Assembly (NCBI GenBank): GCA_943704415.1
Contig: CALSCO010001524.1
Coordinates: 1-64,000, forward strand
DNA from: Parvularia atlantis
Lineage: Eukaryota > Opisthokonta > Rotosphaerida
Length of the DNA stretch: 64,000 bases
Direction: 5' to 3'
Shown: positions 13,171 to 25,420 of the stretch, one piece after another
How positions within the stretch are numbered: position 1 is the stretch's first letter
Layout of the letters: every line of letters begins with the position of its first letter
Notes under the pieces: generated by a model
Databases searched by the model: none
The model's input: only the letters and a program-made list of their open reading frames with translations
Told to the model about the DNA's origin: nothing
Translations under genes and position numbers: made by a program

Positions 13171-16053
13171 TCAAATGGAGAACGTGGAGCCCGCCGGCGG
13201 CAAGAGCAGCGCGATCAGCTTCTGGCTGCCCTGCTCGAGCGCGATGTCCGCCGGCCGCTGCCCCGCCGCGTTGCGCACGTCCAGCCGCGCCTCGCGCTTG
13301 ATCAAGAACGTGACCGCGGCGTCGTCCCCGCGCAGCGCGGCATGGTGCAGTGGCGTGTTGCCGCGCCGGTCGGGCAGGTTCAGGTCCGCGCCGTTCTGCG
13401 ACACACGGCAGCGCGTCAGCCCATCGGCCGGCACGTGTGCGCGCGTGCGGGTCACGCACCAGCAGCAGAAACTCGGCCATCGCCGCAAAGCCGTCGCGCA
13501 CGGCCACGTGCAGTGCCGCCAGCCCGCCCGACTGCGCCGGCCGCGCGACCATCGGCGTCACGGGCGTGTCGTGTGTGAACCACTTATCGGCGTCGGACAC
13601 GGTCAGCGCCAGGCGTCCGGGCACGGACGAGGCCGAGGTAGACAGCAGCGACGGCGGGCCCGGCGACGCGGGCGACTCGTCCGTGTCACTGTCGTCCTGT
13701 GGCTCGTCGTACGTCGCTAGCAGGTCGTCCGTGTCCTCGTCCGCCAGCCCGTTGACGTCGGCGCCCCAGACGAGCGCCCGCAGCGCCCCGGCCAGGTCGT
13801 CGCGCGCCGTCGCGCGCACCAGCACCTTGAGCGGCACGACCGTCTCGTCCGCCGGCTCGGCGAGGGCGTGCGCGGCGTACTTGGCGGTGATGTACTTGGC
13901 CTTGTCCTCGCGCGTCGCCGTCGGGAGCGGCTTCTCGATCTCGACCGAGCGGTACTCGAGGATCGAGTTGGTTGTGGCGTTGCCCAGGCCGCGGAAGACC
14001 CCGAGCACCTCGGGCGTCCAGCTGACGGAGTCGAGCGTGATCGAGCGCATCTTGGAGATGTGCGTCCCGAGCGAGCGGTGGATGCCCGAGCAGCCTTGCG
14101 GAGGCGGCTGGTCAGCGCGCGCGGCTCACGCAGCCGGCGGCAGCGGGGCGCACCGATGCACACGAGCACACCCAGGTTGATCGAACCCCACTCGGGGTTC
14201 TTAGTGCCGCAGTCGGCGCACAGCTCGTTCGACGGGTCCTTGGTCAGCTCGCGCCGCACCCGGTTCTCGTCCGCGGGCTGCGGCGAACCCACGGGCAGCG
14301 TCTGGAACGACATGCGCCGGTTGAGCGAGAGCTGCACGGCCTTCTGCACGACAGAAATCCACGAGCTCATGTCGTCCCGCGACAGCGCCTGCCGAGAGCG
14401 TCAGTGTGACAGACAGCGCGCGCAGACAGCAGCAGCGCACCTGGTACAGCCGCTTGGACTGCGGCGAGATCAGCTCGAAGCAGAAGCGCCGCTCCGACTT
14501 GAGCGCCTCTTTGACCATCGTCGTGCGCAGGTCAATCGAGACGCCGCTGTCGGGGCAGGGTCGGTCAGCGGCCTGGCGCACGGGCACGTGGCACAGAATG
14601 CAGCACGCACTTTTTGATCTTCGAGTCCGGCTTCCAGTGCGCGTACTCGTGGAACATGCCGTCGTCGACGACGACCCACACCTTGCGCCACTCACGCCAG
14701 TTGCTGCGCGGCACACGTGGTGAGCGCACCGTGCAGCACGCGCTGCCGCAGTGCGCGGTGGCACCTGTGCTTCGTGAAGAGGAAGCCCTGTTTGTTGTCG
14801 CTGATGTCGGCCACATTGTCGACGAGCACGAGGTCGCGGATGCCGCGGAACTTGCTGACGCTGTTGCGGTGGCTCTGCGCCGTGAGCGTGATCATCTTCT
14901 CGGCGGCCACGTGCGACGCGTGCTCAATCATCTTGCGCGTGTCCTGCCGCTCCTGCAACCACGGCGGTCAGCGCGCATCGCGTCCGTGTATCTGCACGTG
15001 CCTTGATCCAGTTCTTGATCTCGGAGAACGACGACGACACGCTCGCGTTGAGCTCGTCCAGCTCGGGCTTGTTGGCCTCGATCAGCTTGGCGCACTTGTT
15101 GTAGTAGGCCGCGTGCTTCTCGGCAAAGCTTGAGACGTGGTACAGCACCTCCTGCTCCTGCGAGCGCGCGTGCGCGGTGCGTGTGTGAGCCAAGCTGCGG
15201 CCGCGGCCGGTGCCGCGCGCACCTTCTTGAAGTGCAGCTCCTCCAGGTTGGTCAGGTAGTCGAAGCGCTGGATGTTGTACGCGCCGCGGCGCTGCAGGAA
15301 CTTCTCGTCGGTCTTGCGCAGCTTGGTCTCCTTGGCATCGCGCATGGTCGCGAGGTACTTCTCGAGGTGTGCGTTGTACTCGTTGCTGTTCTGGTCAAAG
15401 CCCTTCTTCTTCTCCTCGAGCGCCTGGAGGTCGTTGGCGTAGATCTTCTCGAGCGGCTCGAGCAGGAGGCTCTGCAGCTGGTGGTGGAACGCACGCTTTG
15501 CCTCCTGCAGCTTGCCGAAGACGCGCTCGAGGTACTGCACCGCCGGCGCCATCGTCTCGAGCGCGCGCAGGCTGTCGACGAGCTCGAGCGCGGCCGGGTC
15601 GACCACCTGGTCCTGCTCGATGAACGTGCCGGCGGCCTTGATGATCTGCTTAAGTTTGGTGCGCAGGCCGAGCGCGCCGCGCTCGAGCTCCTCAATCGTC
15701 GCGCGGAACACGGGCCCGTCCTGCAGTCCCTCGTCCAGCGGCGCCGTGAGCTCGTTGGTCTCGAACACACGCGACGAGCGCTTGCCGCTCATGCTGGCCT
15801 GCCGCGCGCGAGGTGCGCCGCCGCCGCTGCCGCCGCCGTCGCCGGGGTTGAGCGGCGCGTAGGTCGTTGTCGTTGTCGCGCTGCTGCTGTTGCCGGTGCT
15901 GGTGCTCGTCGCGGCCGTCGGGGTGGGCGGCGCGTAGGTCGGCGGCGCGGGCGCGGAGGACGAGGGCGCGGAGGACGAGGGCGCGGAGGACGAGGGCGCG
16001 GAGGACGAGGGCGCAGAGGACGAGGGCGCGGAGGACGAGGGCGCGGACGCCAT
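13171..16053 (-). CDS. ACAP/ASAP-type ArfGAP: BAR-PH-ArfGAP-ankyrin
   Basis: Activates GTP hydrolysis by Arf GTPases on curved membranes. The start at 16051-16053 is followed by a Ser/Ala/Pro tail with six SSSAP repeats. A BAR domain of about 250 residues spans 15.8-14.9 kb ([14 protein letters not shown] to the [12 protein letters not shown] region). The PH domain runs through [14 protein letters not shown] and [15 protein letters not shown]. The ArfGAP zinc finger has [11 protein letters not shown] and a second pair split by an intron, with the arginine finger in [13 protein letters not shown]. Ankyrin repeats follow ([25 protein letters not shown]). About 800 residues and about eight exons, the normal size and order for ACAP. 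It shares a 138-nt divergent spacer with beta'-COP, another Arf-pathway gene. Confidence 0.92.
15956..16045 (-). repeat. Six 15-nt units encoding SSSAP at the ArfGAP N-terminus
   Basis: Six near-identical in-frame units of GAGGACGAGGGCGCG (plus-strand sense) directly after the start codon region. Copy number is likely to vary between strains. Confidence 0.95.
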
Positions 16054-16191
16054 CGTGGATCACCGGTGACCGCGACTCGGCGCAAACTGAGAAAACCCGA
16101 GCTGCAGCGCAGCAGCAGCAGTCGGCCCCCAACGTGCAAAAACCCGAGCTGCCGGCCGCCCGCACAGTTCGACGCCAGTCCCCCGACGACC
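16054..16191. promoter_or_regulatory. Bidirectional promoter, ArfGAP / beta'-COP, with duplicated motif
   Basis: A 138-nt spacer between divergent starts. It contains two exact copies of AAAACCCGAGCTGC (16092-16105 and 16139-16152), 47 nt apart and in the same orientation, suggesting a transcription-factor site. It serves two genes of Arf/COPI trafficking. Confidence 0.5.
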
Positions 16192-19100
16192 ATGGTGCGC
16201 CCTCTTGTCGGCGTGGCGCCGTCGCCGCTGACCGCGCGCCCTCCCTCCCCGACCGCGCCACCGCCGCCCAGCCGCTGCGTCTGGACGTCAAGGTGCGGCG
16301 TGCGACGCACATACCTCTCGCGCCAGTGCCGTCACTCACAGCCCCGCGCGCGCGCGCCACGCAGCGCAAGCTCTCGGCGCGGTCCGACCGCGTCAAGTCG
16401 GTCGACTTCCACCCGAGCGAGCCGTGGGTGATGGCGTGCCTGTACAACGGCAACGTGTTCATCTGGAACTACGAGAACCAGAGCCTCGTCAAGACCTTTG
16501 AGATCACCGAGCTGCCCGGTGCGCGGCCGCCGTGTGAGAGACGGGACAGCGCCTCATTCGCACGCGCCGCCTCAGTCCGCGCCGGCCGCTTCATCGCGCG
16601 CAAGAACTGGCTCGTCACGGGCTCGGACGACATGCAAGTGCGCGTGTTCAACTACAACACGCACGAGAAGGTCACCACGTTCGAGGCCCACACCGACTAC
16701 ATCCGCTGTATCGCCATCCACCCGACCCAGCCCTACCTCCTCACCTCGTCCGATGACATGCTCATCAAGCTTTGGGACTGGGAGAAGGGCTGGAAGAACG
16801 TGCAGGTGCGCGGCCGCTGCGCGCGGAGAGGGGGAGCCCGCGAGCTCACGCGCGGAGTAGGTCTTTGAGGGCCACAACCACTACGTGATGCAGGTCGTCT
16901 TCAACCCGAAGGACACCAACACGTTCGCGAGCGCGTCGCTCGACCGCACGATCAAGGCACGCGCACTCGCACGCACGGGGAGGTGCACGGGCCGCGCTGA
17001 CGCTGACGCCGCGCGCAGGTCTGGAACATCAGCTCGGCCGTGCCCAACTACACGCTCGAGGGCCACGAGAAGGGCGTCAACTGCATCGACTACTACCAGG
17101 GCGGCGAGAAGCCGTATCTCGTCAGCGGCGCCGACGACAAGTGCGCGCGCCGCACCCGCACGCTGCCCGGCTGACCGCGTTCGTGTGCGCTGCAGGCTCG
17201 TCAAGGTCTGGGACTACCAGAACAAGGCCTGCGTGCAGACGCTGGACGGGCACGTGCAGAACGTCTCGGTCGTGGCGTTCCACCCCGAGCTACCGATCAT
17301 CATCAGCGGCTCGGAGGACGGTGCGCCGCCTCTGCGCGCAAGCACAACCGTGCCCCGGCTGACATGCTCCCGCAGGCACCGTGCGGATATGGCACGCCAA
17401 CACGTACCGCCTCGAGAACACGCTCAACTACGGCCTCGAGCGCGTCTGGGCCATCTCGTGCCTGCGCGGCTCGAACGACGTCGCGCTCGGCTACGACGAG
17501 GGCAGCATCGTGATCAAGGTGCGCGCGCCGTCCACCGACGCGTGCTCGTGCCTGATGCGCCCGTGCGCGCGCAGCTCGGCCGCGAGGAGCCCGCCGTGAG
17601 TATGGACGGCAGCGGCAAGATTATCTGGGCGCGGCACAACGAGATCCAGACGGTCAACACCAACTACCGCGCCTCGCCCGGTGCGCGCGCGGCCGCTCGC
17701 ACCGGGGGCGCTCGTGCTCACGCTCCGCCGACCGCGCAGACGAGGAGCTGCCCAAGGACGGCGAGCGCCTGCCCGCGCCCGTCAAGGAGCTCGGCAGCTG
17801 CGAAATCTACCCGCAGACGCTGCAGCACAACCCGAACGGCCGGTGCGCGCCGCTCGCCGACGTGCGTCACGCCTGCATCACTCATGACCCGCCAGTTTTG
17901 TCGTCGTGTGCGGCGACGGCGAGTACATCATATACACGGCGCTGGCGTGGCGTAACAAGAGCTTTGGCAGCGCGCTCGAGTTTGCCTGGGGCGCGGACGC
18001 CAACGAGTGCGTGCACGTGCTCGTCCGCCATGTGCGCCCTGACCGCCGCGCACAGGTACGCCGTGCGCGAGAGCACGTCCAAGGTGAAGGTATTCAAGAA
18101 CTTCAAGGAGAAGCACACGGTCAAGCTCTCGTTCTCGGCCGAGGGCATTTTTGGCGGCGTGTGCCTGTGCGTGCGCTCGGGCAACTTCCTCTGCTTCTAC
18201 GACTGGGAGAAGACCAAGATGATCCGGCGCATCGACGTCACGCCCAAGAATGTGCGCCGACGGCTGCGCGCCCACGCTCCCGCCGCTCGTGCCGCTCATG
18301 CGCCCCGCTGCAGGTGTTCTGGTCCGAGACGGGCGACCTGCTCGTGATCGCGTGCGAGGGCTCGTTCTACGTGCTCAAGTACAACAGCGAAGCGGTCGAG
18401 GCCAAGCTCGCGGCGGCCAACGAGGAGGACGGCGTGGAGGAGGCGTTCGAGGTGCTCTCGGAGCACCAGGAGACGTGCGTCCACCGCGCGCCAGCGGCGA
18501 CGGCATTGACAGCGCGCGCGCGTGCACCCGGTGGGCAGCGTCCGTACGGGCTGCTGGACCGGCGACTGCTTCATCTACACCAACACGGCCAACCGGCTCA
18601 ATTACTACGTCGGCGGCCAGATCAACACCGTCTCGGTGTTTGACCGGTGCGCGCTCCCATGCGGTGCGGAACGCACGTGCTGACCGGCCCCGCCGCGCGC
18701 AGCACGCTCTACCTGCTCGGCTACGTGCCGAAGGACGACCGCGTGTACCTGGTCGACAAGGACCTGAACGTCGTCAGCTACTTTCTCGCCCTGGCTGTGC
18801 TCGAGTATCAGACGGCGATCCTGCGCGAGGACTACGATGTCGCCGACCAGCTCCTGCCCAAGATCCCCGCCGAGCAGCGCAGCAAGATCGCGCGCTTCCT
18901 TGAGGCGCAAGGTGCGTACGCGGCGGTTGCGCTTGCGTCGGCTGACAGCGGCGCGCGCGCGCGCACAGAGCTCTTTGAGCAGGCGCTGAGCGTGTCGACC
19001 GACCTCGAGCACCGCTTCGAGCTCGCGATGCAGCTCAGGAAGGTGCGGCGGCCGTCGCACAACTGTCGGATGCTCACGCCACGGCACAGCTCGATGTCGC

Positions 19101-20277
19101 GTTTCAAATAGCGCTCGAGTCGGGCTCCGAGGGCAAGTGGCGGCAACTCGCGGACGCGGCGATGGTCGACTGGAAGGCATGGCGGTGCTGTTTGTGCGTA
19201 CGCTATCTCGCTGACATGCTCGACCAGATCAAGCTCGCCGAGGACTGCATGCGCCGCGCCAACGACGTCTCGGGCCTGCTCATGCTCTACAGCTGCACGG
19301 GCAACGCCACGGGCCTGCAGGGCCTCGCCAAGCACACGGGTGCGCGTCTGGCCATGCGGTAGGACAGGCCACTGAGTGCGCGCCGCAGCGTCGAGCGGCA
19401 AGTTCAACATCAGCTTCGTGTGCGCGTTCTTGCTCGGTCAGCTGGACGAGTGCGTCAACCTGCTGGTCGAGTCGAAGCGGTTGCCCGAGGCGGCCTTCTT
19501 CGCGCGGACATATGTGCCGAGGTGCGTCGTGGCGCATGCGCAGCGGCTGCGGGCGGGCGCGGGCGACTGTGACGATGGGTTTGCCGGGATCCTGCCAAAC
19601 ACCCGGCGCGTGTGGCGACGCTACACCGTGGGCCGTAACATTCTTTACACTTTGACATTCTCCGAGTCGCTCTCCGCCCTCGTTCTCCTGCGCCACACCT
19701 CGTCGCGCTGCCCGCTGACGGCCCTGCCCGTCGCCGCCAGCCGCATGTCGGAGGTCGTCAAGCTATGGCGCGACGACCTCGGCAAGACGCACCGCAAGCT
19801 GGCCGAGGCCCTCGCAGACCCGTCCGAGTACCCAAACCTCTTCCCGGACCTCGAGGCCGTGCGTGCGGCGCGCCTCAAAGGGGCGTCGTGCTCACCGCGC
19901 TCGCGCAGGTGCTCAAGGGCGCGCACGGCGAGAACGGCGAGGAGTTTGAAGACGCGGTCGAGGAGGACGTCGAGGAGGGTGACCTCGGAGAGGACGGGGA
20001 CGAGACCGTCGAGACGCCGGCGACGACCGCGTCGGTCACCGCAGCGCCGCTCTCGGCTAAGCCGGCCGCCGCAAGCCCGGCCGCCGCAAGCCCGGCCGCC
20101 GCAAGCCCGGCCGCCGCAAGCCCGGCCGTCGCAAGCCCGGCCGCCGCCGCCGCTGCCTCGCCCGCGGACGACGAGAGCTTCACGGCCGACAGCCCAACCG
20201 CGGCCAGCCCAGCCGCCAATAAGGGCCTCGAGGACGCCGACGATGACCCCGAGCTCGACGAACTCCTGAATTCATAG
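16192..20277 (+). CDS. COPB2: Coatomer subunit beta' (beta'-COP)
   Basis: WD40 coat protein of COPI vesicles; binds dilysine cargo tails and acts in Golgi-to-ER retrograde transport. The first exon is the ATG alone (16192-16194). A 77-nt intron leads to a 21-nt exon encoding PLRLDVK, then after a 72-nt intron [17 protein letters not shown], which restores the canonical beta'-COP start. Six or more WD repeats follow ([52 protein letters not shown] spliced to [13 protein letters not shown]). The second propeller and alpha-solenoid are present ([34 protein letters not shown]). The tail is acidic with five PAAAS repeats. About 950 residues and nearly twenty exons. Stop 20275-20277. Confidence 0.96.
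20061..20135 (+). repeat. Five 15-nt units encoding PAAAS in beta'-COP tail
   Basis: In-frame minisatellite of CCCGGCCGCCGCAAG with one variant unit, in the disordered C-terminal tail. Confidence 0.95.
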
Positions 20278-20407
20278 ACGGGGGTGCAACGGGGCGTATG
20301 CCTTCTGTCTGTGTGAGCTGTGGCCTGGGGGGTGCAAGTGCTGCCCAACGACGCGCTGCTGGTATTTTTTTGTCTTTTTCGCTTTTTACAACTTGCAGGC
20401 GGGGGAT
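20278..20407. other. Convergent 3' spacer, beta'-COP / CWC22
   Basis: A 130-nt spacer between facing stops, with an unusually T-rich run on the plus strand (20361-20390). No TGTACA is present here. Confidence 0.5.
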
Positions 20408-23228
20408 TCAGTCGCTTTCGGACGACGACGAGCTATCGCTGTCGCTGTCGTCGCTCCCGGACGACGAAGAGGATGACGAGGAAGACAACGCGTCGTCGCG
20501 CTTCTGCGCGATGATCTTGGGCACGTTGCGCAAATGTTCGCGCAAATCGTCGCTGGTGCACAGGCATTGTAAGTCCACCGCAGCGAGCAGCCAGCGCGAG
20601 CACAAGCGCGCACGTAAGACCGCCGAGGCCGATCGACGTGAAAAAGTTGATGGCAAAGCGCGTGTCGCGCGGGTTGCCCTTTGGCAGCAGGTTCGCAAAG
20701 TGCTCGCGCATCGACACGTCCATGAGGCGTTCGTTCGTCTTCTTCAGCCTGCGCCAGCGTGCCCAGCGTGCTCAGCCAGCCTGCCGCGTGTGCCCGCGCC
20801 ACGCGAGGCCGCACCCAAGGTACTCGACAATCTCCTGGAAGAGGATCTTGACAAAGATGCGCGACGACGCCGTCGTGTCGTTCTCGTTCAGGCTGATGAT
20901 CTGCGCGGCGCGGCGTCGGCACAACCGGCACACACGAGCGGTCTCGTGCGGCCGCGCACTTGCATCACGCCCCAGCTAATGGCGTCCGAGCTAAGCAGGT
21001 GCGCGAAGAACTTGGCCGTGTTGCGCAGGCTGCGGTCAGGCACGGTGGCGGCGTAAGCAAGCGCGCACAGGCCACACGCGCCGCGGCCGCCACGCACGCG
21101 CCCGTCTCGAGGCGGTGCACGGTCGTGTAGCGGTCGTCAAACAGCTCCTCAAAGCACGCCTGCCAGACGCGCTGCAGCAGACATAGCCTGCGCCGCAGCG
21201 TTAGACGTGGTCGCCGTCGATGTGTGCGCAGCGCGAACCTCTGCCCGAGCAGGCCGTACGACTTGATGTACGTGCGCTCCTGCGAGCAGCACTCGAGGAT
21301 CATTGCTGAAAAATGCGGCTCCTGGCCAGGCACGTTGTTGAGCTTGAGGATCTGCGCCGTGTGTGGGTGTGTGTGTGAGCATGCGGGGCCGTTCAGCGGG
21401 TCGGCGCGCGCTGTGCCTTGTGCGCAGCCTCCTCAAAGCTCGCCGACGACATCATCGTCAGGTAGATGGTGCGGCGCAGGTTGATCAGGTTCGTGTTGGT
21501 CATGTCCTGGATGCGCATCTGCTCCTCGGCCTTGGCGGCCTCGCTCGCGGCGCCCTGGCGCACGGGTCGTCATCAGCCCCACGGTGCCGCACGTGCACGT
21601 CGCACGCGCACCTGGTCGTCCGCGTCGTCCTCACCCTCGTCGTCCGCCGCCTCGCCGTTCTCGATCTCCTCGCCCTGCAGCGCGGCCGGTGCGCCGTCAG
21701 TGCCGTACGTGCGCGGTAGCCACGCGCACCAGAATCTCGGTCTTGATCTCCTTGTACTTGGCCTCATTGTCAAGGTAGTCGGGGTCGTACCGGAAGATGT
21801 CGAGCATCTCCTCGACGTCGATCTCGTCGTCCAGCGAGACGTTGTGCGTGATTTGCTCCTCCTGCGGTTGCAAGCCACGGTGTCACGCACACGCACACGC
21901 ACGGCCGCGGGCACCGCTCGCAACCGCACCTCTTCAACGATGTCGAGCTCGGGCGGGATCGACGGGTGCTCCTTGAACTTGTCTTTGCGCAGCTGGAACA
22001 GCACTTCGATCATGTACTGCACACTGCATGCACACCAGCGCGTGAGCGCGACCACAAGCAGCCGGGCGGGCGACAGCGCACCGCTTGTCGATCTGGCCCT
22101 CGTGCAGGATCGTGCGAAAGCGCTCGAAGATGGCGTGCGTGCCCTTGACGGTCACCTCGGACAAAAACTGCCGCGCCGCACACACACACACACTCTCAGC
22201 CTGCGCTCGCGCGACGCGGCGCAGCACGGCGCAGACACGTACCGCGCCGACTTCGCGCATGAAGCCGACGGCAATCTCGACCGAGTCGTCCGTGGGCCTG
22301 CGCCCGCGTCGTCAGCATGACGCGCAGCGCAACGATGAGGCGCCGCACCGCTCGAGCAGCAGCGTGAGCGTTTGCAGCGCGACGATCTCGTGCGCGACGC
22401 GCTGGTTGACGAGGTGCGCGATGAACTTGCCGGAGGCGAGGCACACGGCCTTGTCGTTGCGGCGGTACGCGCGGCGGAACTGCGACTGCGGTGCGTCCAG
22501 CGCGTCAGCGCGAGCGGTGCGTCCACATGGTGCCGACGCACGAGCAGGCGCTTGAGCACGAGCTCGCCGTTGGCCGGAATCTTGGTGTTGACGACGGCGA
22601 CCATCGCGGCATAGACGGGCGTGAAGAGCGGCGCGGCGGCCTACGTGCAATTGCGCGCGATGTCAGCCACACCGTCAGCGCCAGCATCGACGACGCGACG
22701 CGCCTGCGCCTTCATGGCCGAGCGCGCAAACAGGCCGCGCCCGCGCACGAGGTTCTCGCCGAAGAGCTCGGGGACGAGGTTCTTGATGTTGCCGTTGTTG
22801 ATCTGTGAACGCGTTCCTCGTGGTCAAGAGCAATCGGAGCCGTGCAGCGGCCGCGCCTTGTTGATCAGGCCGTTGATGCTCTTCTTGAGCGCGTCCCACG
22901 TCAGCCGCTGATACTCGGCGCTCGACGGGTCCTGCACGTCCTTCATCATCGCCGCGAGCTTGGCCGGGGGGATGTAGACGCCGCCGGCCCGCCCCAGGTT
23001 CTTGCCGGCGCCGAGGTCGCTCCCGGGCGGCTTGCTGGGGCCCATCTTGTCCGCTGCGCCGCTGCTGCTGCTGCTGCCACCGCCCGTCTCGTTGCTGCGC
23101 GCCGCGTCCGTGTCGTGGGCGGCGCCGTCAGCCGCCGCGCCGTCCGCGTGCCGCGCGCGCTTGGTGCGGCGCTCGTCGTCGTCGCTGCTGCTGTCGCCGC
23201 GCGCCATGCTGTCACCCGGGCGAAACAT
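20408..23228 (-). CDS. CWC22: Pre-mRNA-splicing factor CWC22
   Basis: Spliceosome component that holds eIF4A3 and is needed for exon-junction complex loading. The start at 23226-23228 opens an acidic/serine N-terminus; a second in-frame ATG lies seven codons on. The MIF4G domain starts [14 protein letters not shown] and [14 protein letters not shown], continuing [34 protein letters not shown] and [16 protein letters not shown]. The MA3 domain has [42 protein letters not shown] and the near-invariant [20 protein letters not shown]. The tail is a serine/aspartate run ending SSSSESD. About fifteen introns. It matches CWC22 along its whole length. It is fitting that a splicing factor lies in a genome with such a uniform 5' splice site. 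Confidence 0.95.
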
Positions 23229-23285
23229 GAGCTGCCGCGCTGCCGTTCAAACCTGTGCTGGCCCCGGAAACGCCCGTCACCCAAG
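23229..23285. promoter_or_regulatory. Bidirectional spacer, CWC22 / GH30
   Basis: 57 nt between divergent start codons; slightly AT-richer (ttcaaacctgtg). No recognised motif. Confidence 0.4.
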
Positions 23286-25203
23286 ATGCTGCAGTGCTGC
23301 GGACGCGCCGTCAAGGCCGTGCTCGCGCCCCCACGGCAGCAGCAGCAGCAGCAGCAGCGACGTGTGCCGGCGATCCGGGACGTGCTCGGGCCGGCACGCG
23401 TGTTTGTGACCGACCCGCGCGACGACGGCGGGCGACGATGCGAGGAGGACGGCGCCCCGAGGGCGTGGACGGCGACGCGGCCGCCCGCCGCGGCGAGCGA
23501 CGTGCGTGTGGGCGATGCGACGCGGCAGAGCGTCGACGGCTTCGGCATCGCGATGACGCAGGGCAGCGCGTACGTGCTGCGCCAGGGCCTCGGCGAGGCG
23601 GTGCGCGCGGCGCTGATGGACGAGCTCTTCGCGCCCGACGGCGACGCGGGCCTCGGCCTGTCAGTGCTGCGCGTCGCGCTGGGCGCGTCCGACCTGAGCA
23701 TGCGCTGCTACTCGTACCAGGACTTCCGCGTCGGCGCGATCGGCTCGCGCGCGCCCGTGCCCGGCAGCTTTGTGCGGCTGCAGGCCGTCGCCAACGACCG
23801 CTTCGTCACGTCGAGCGGCGCGGGGGCGACGCCGATGGTCTGCGACCGCGCCACGCCCTCGGCCTGGGAGACGTTCGAGGTCGTGGCCACGGGCGCGGCC
23901 GAGCACGTCGCCCTGCGCTCGTCCGACGGCCTCTTCGTGACCGCGACGTCGCCCATGGTCTGCGACCAGCCCAGCGTCGGCCCGGCCGAGACGTTCGAGT
24001 GGGTCAGCGTCGGCGCGGACGGCAGCGGCCAGGTGCAGCTGCGCAGCGTCGCGAGTGGGCTGTACGTGAGCTGCGAGGACGGGACGGCGCCGATGACGTG
24101 CAACCGGGCCCAGCCGGGCGCGTGGGAGACGTTTGTCGCGCACACGGCCGAGTTCAGCCTGGACGGGCCCGACCTGGCCGACGTCGTGCCGCTCGTGCGC
24201 GAGGCCCTGCGCATCAACCTGGCGCTCAAGATCCTCGCGACGCCGTGGAGCGCGCCGTCGTGGATGAAGAGCAACCTGGCGTGGATCGGCGGGTCGCTGC
24301 AGCCGTCGTACTGGCGGGCGTACGCGACATACTTCAGCAACTACATCGCAGGTGCGCGGCGTGCGTGCGTGTGCGCTTGGCTGTTGCGCTGAAGGCACGC
24401 GTGCGCTCACAGCCATGGCGCGCGAGGGCATCGCCGTGTGGGCGGTCACGCCACAGAACGAGCCCGAGAACCCGTACAACGAGCCGAGCATGCTCATGAG
24501 CGCGAGCGAGCAGGCCGCATTCATCGACAGCCACCTCGGCCCGACGCTACGCGCGGCCGGGCACGGCGCCGTGCGCATCATCTGCTTCGACCACAACTGC
24601 GACAACACGGCGTACCCGGTCAGCGTGTGCCGTGCAAGCGCGTACGTGGACGGGGCCGCGTTCCACCTCTACGCCGGCTCGATCGACGCCATGGGCGAGG
24701 TGCACGAGGCCACGGGCAAGAACGTCTACTTCACGGAGCAGTACACGGGCGCGCCCGGGTTCGGCTCGTTCGGGCCAGACTTTGCGTGGCACGTGCGCAA
24801 CGTGATGATCGGCTCTATGCGCAACTGGGCCCGCGCCGCGCTCGAGTGGAACCTGGCCACGGACGCCGAGTACGGCCCGCACACGCCGGGCGGGTCGAGC
24901 AACAGCCAGGGCGCGATCACCGTGCTCTCGCCGACGACGTTTACGCGCAACGTGTCGTACTACATCCTGCGCCACTTTGTGCGCTTCGTGCGGCCTGGCG
25001 CCGCACGCCTCGACAGCAGCACGCCGCAGCCCGCGCTCGTGGACCACGTCGCGTTCGTCTCGGCCGACCAGCGCTCCTTCGTCGCGGTCGTGCACAACCT
25101 GCAGCAGGACGCGGCGCTGGCCGTCGCGCTTGAGCACCAGGGCCAGTATGTGCAGGTCGACCTCGCGCCTCATGGGGCAGCAACGGTCGTGTGGACACTG
25201 TAG
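23286..25203 (+). CDS. GH30-family glucosylceramidase-like hydrolase with inserted beta-trefoil
   Basis: Predicted retaining beta-glycosidase, related to glucosylceramidase (acid beta-glucosidase). The GH30 barrel begins VDGFGIAMTQGSA and LSVLRVALGASDLSMRCYSY. At about residue 145-165, where GH30 normally runs from YSYDD straight to FSL, about 125 residues form a beta-trefoil of fascin/actin-crosslinking type with three related repeats (ETFEVVATG, ETFEWVSVG, WETFVAH; PMVCD, PMVCD, PMTCN). The barrel then resumes at FSLDGPDLADVVPLV and LKILATPWSAPSWMKSN. The acid/base glutamate is in VTPQNEPEN and the nucleophile in VYFTEQYTG. One intron (about 24351-24413) is seen. The N-terminus (MLQCCGRAVK, then polyQ) has no clear signal peptide, odd for a lysosomal or secreted enzyme. 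About 615 residues. Confidence 0.9.
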
Positions 25204-25420
25204 ACTGAAAGGAAGACTTGGTGAAGACAGAAAGACAAAAGACAGGCGGGGAGCGGGCAGGGAGCGGTGTCCCGAGGGCTGTGCGTGCAGGGCGCAAAAA
25301 CAACGTCAAAGATGAACAAAGACGAAGACGAAGACGAAGACGTGTGCCCCTTTCTGCTTGGCGATGGGAGGGTCGTCAGTGCCGGCTGCCGCCTCGACTG
25401 GATGCTCTCGTGCGGGAGGC
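25204..25420. other. Convergent 3' spacer, GH30 / BAR-SH3
   Basis: 217 nt between facing stops. It has a purine-rich run with repeated AAGAC/AAAGAC words (25208-25245) and a GAAGAC triplet-like run (25320-25340). No gene seen. Confidence 0.5.
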
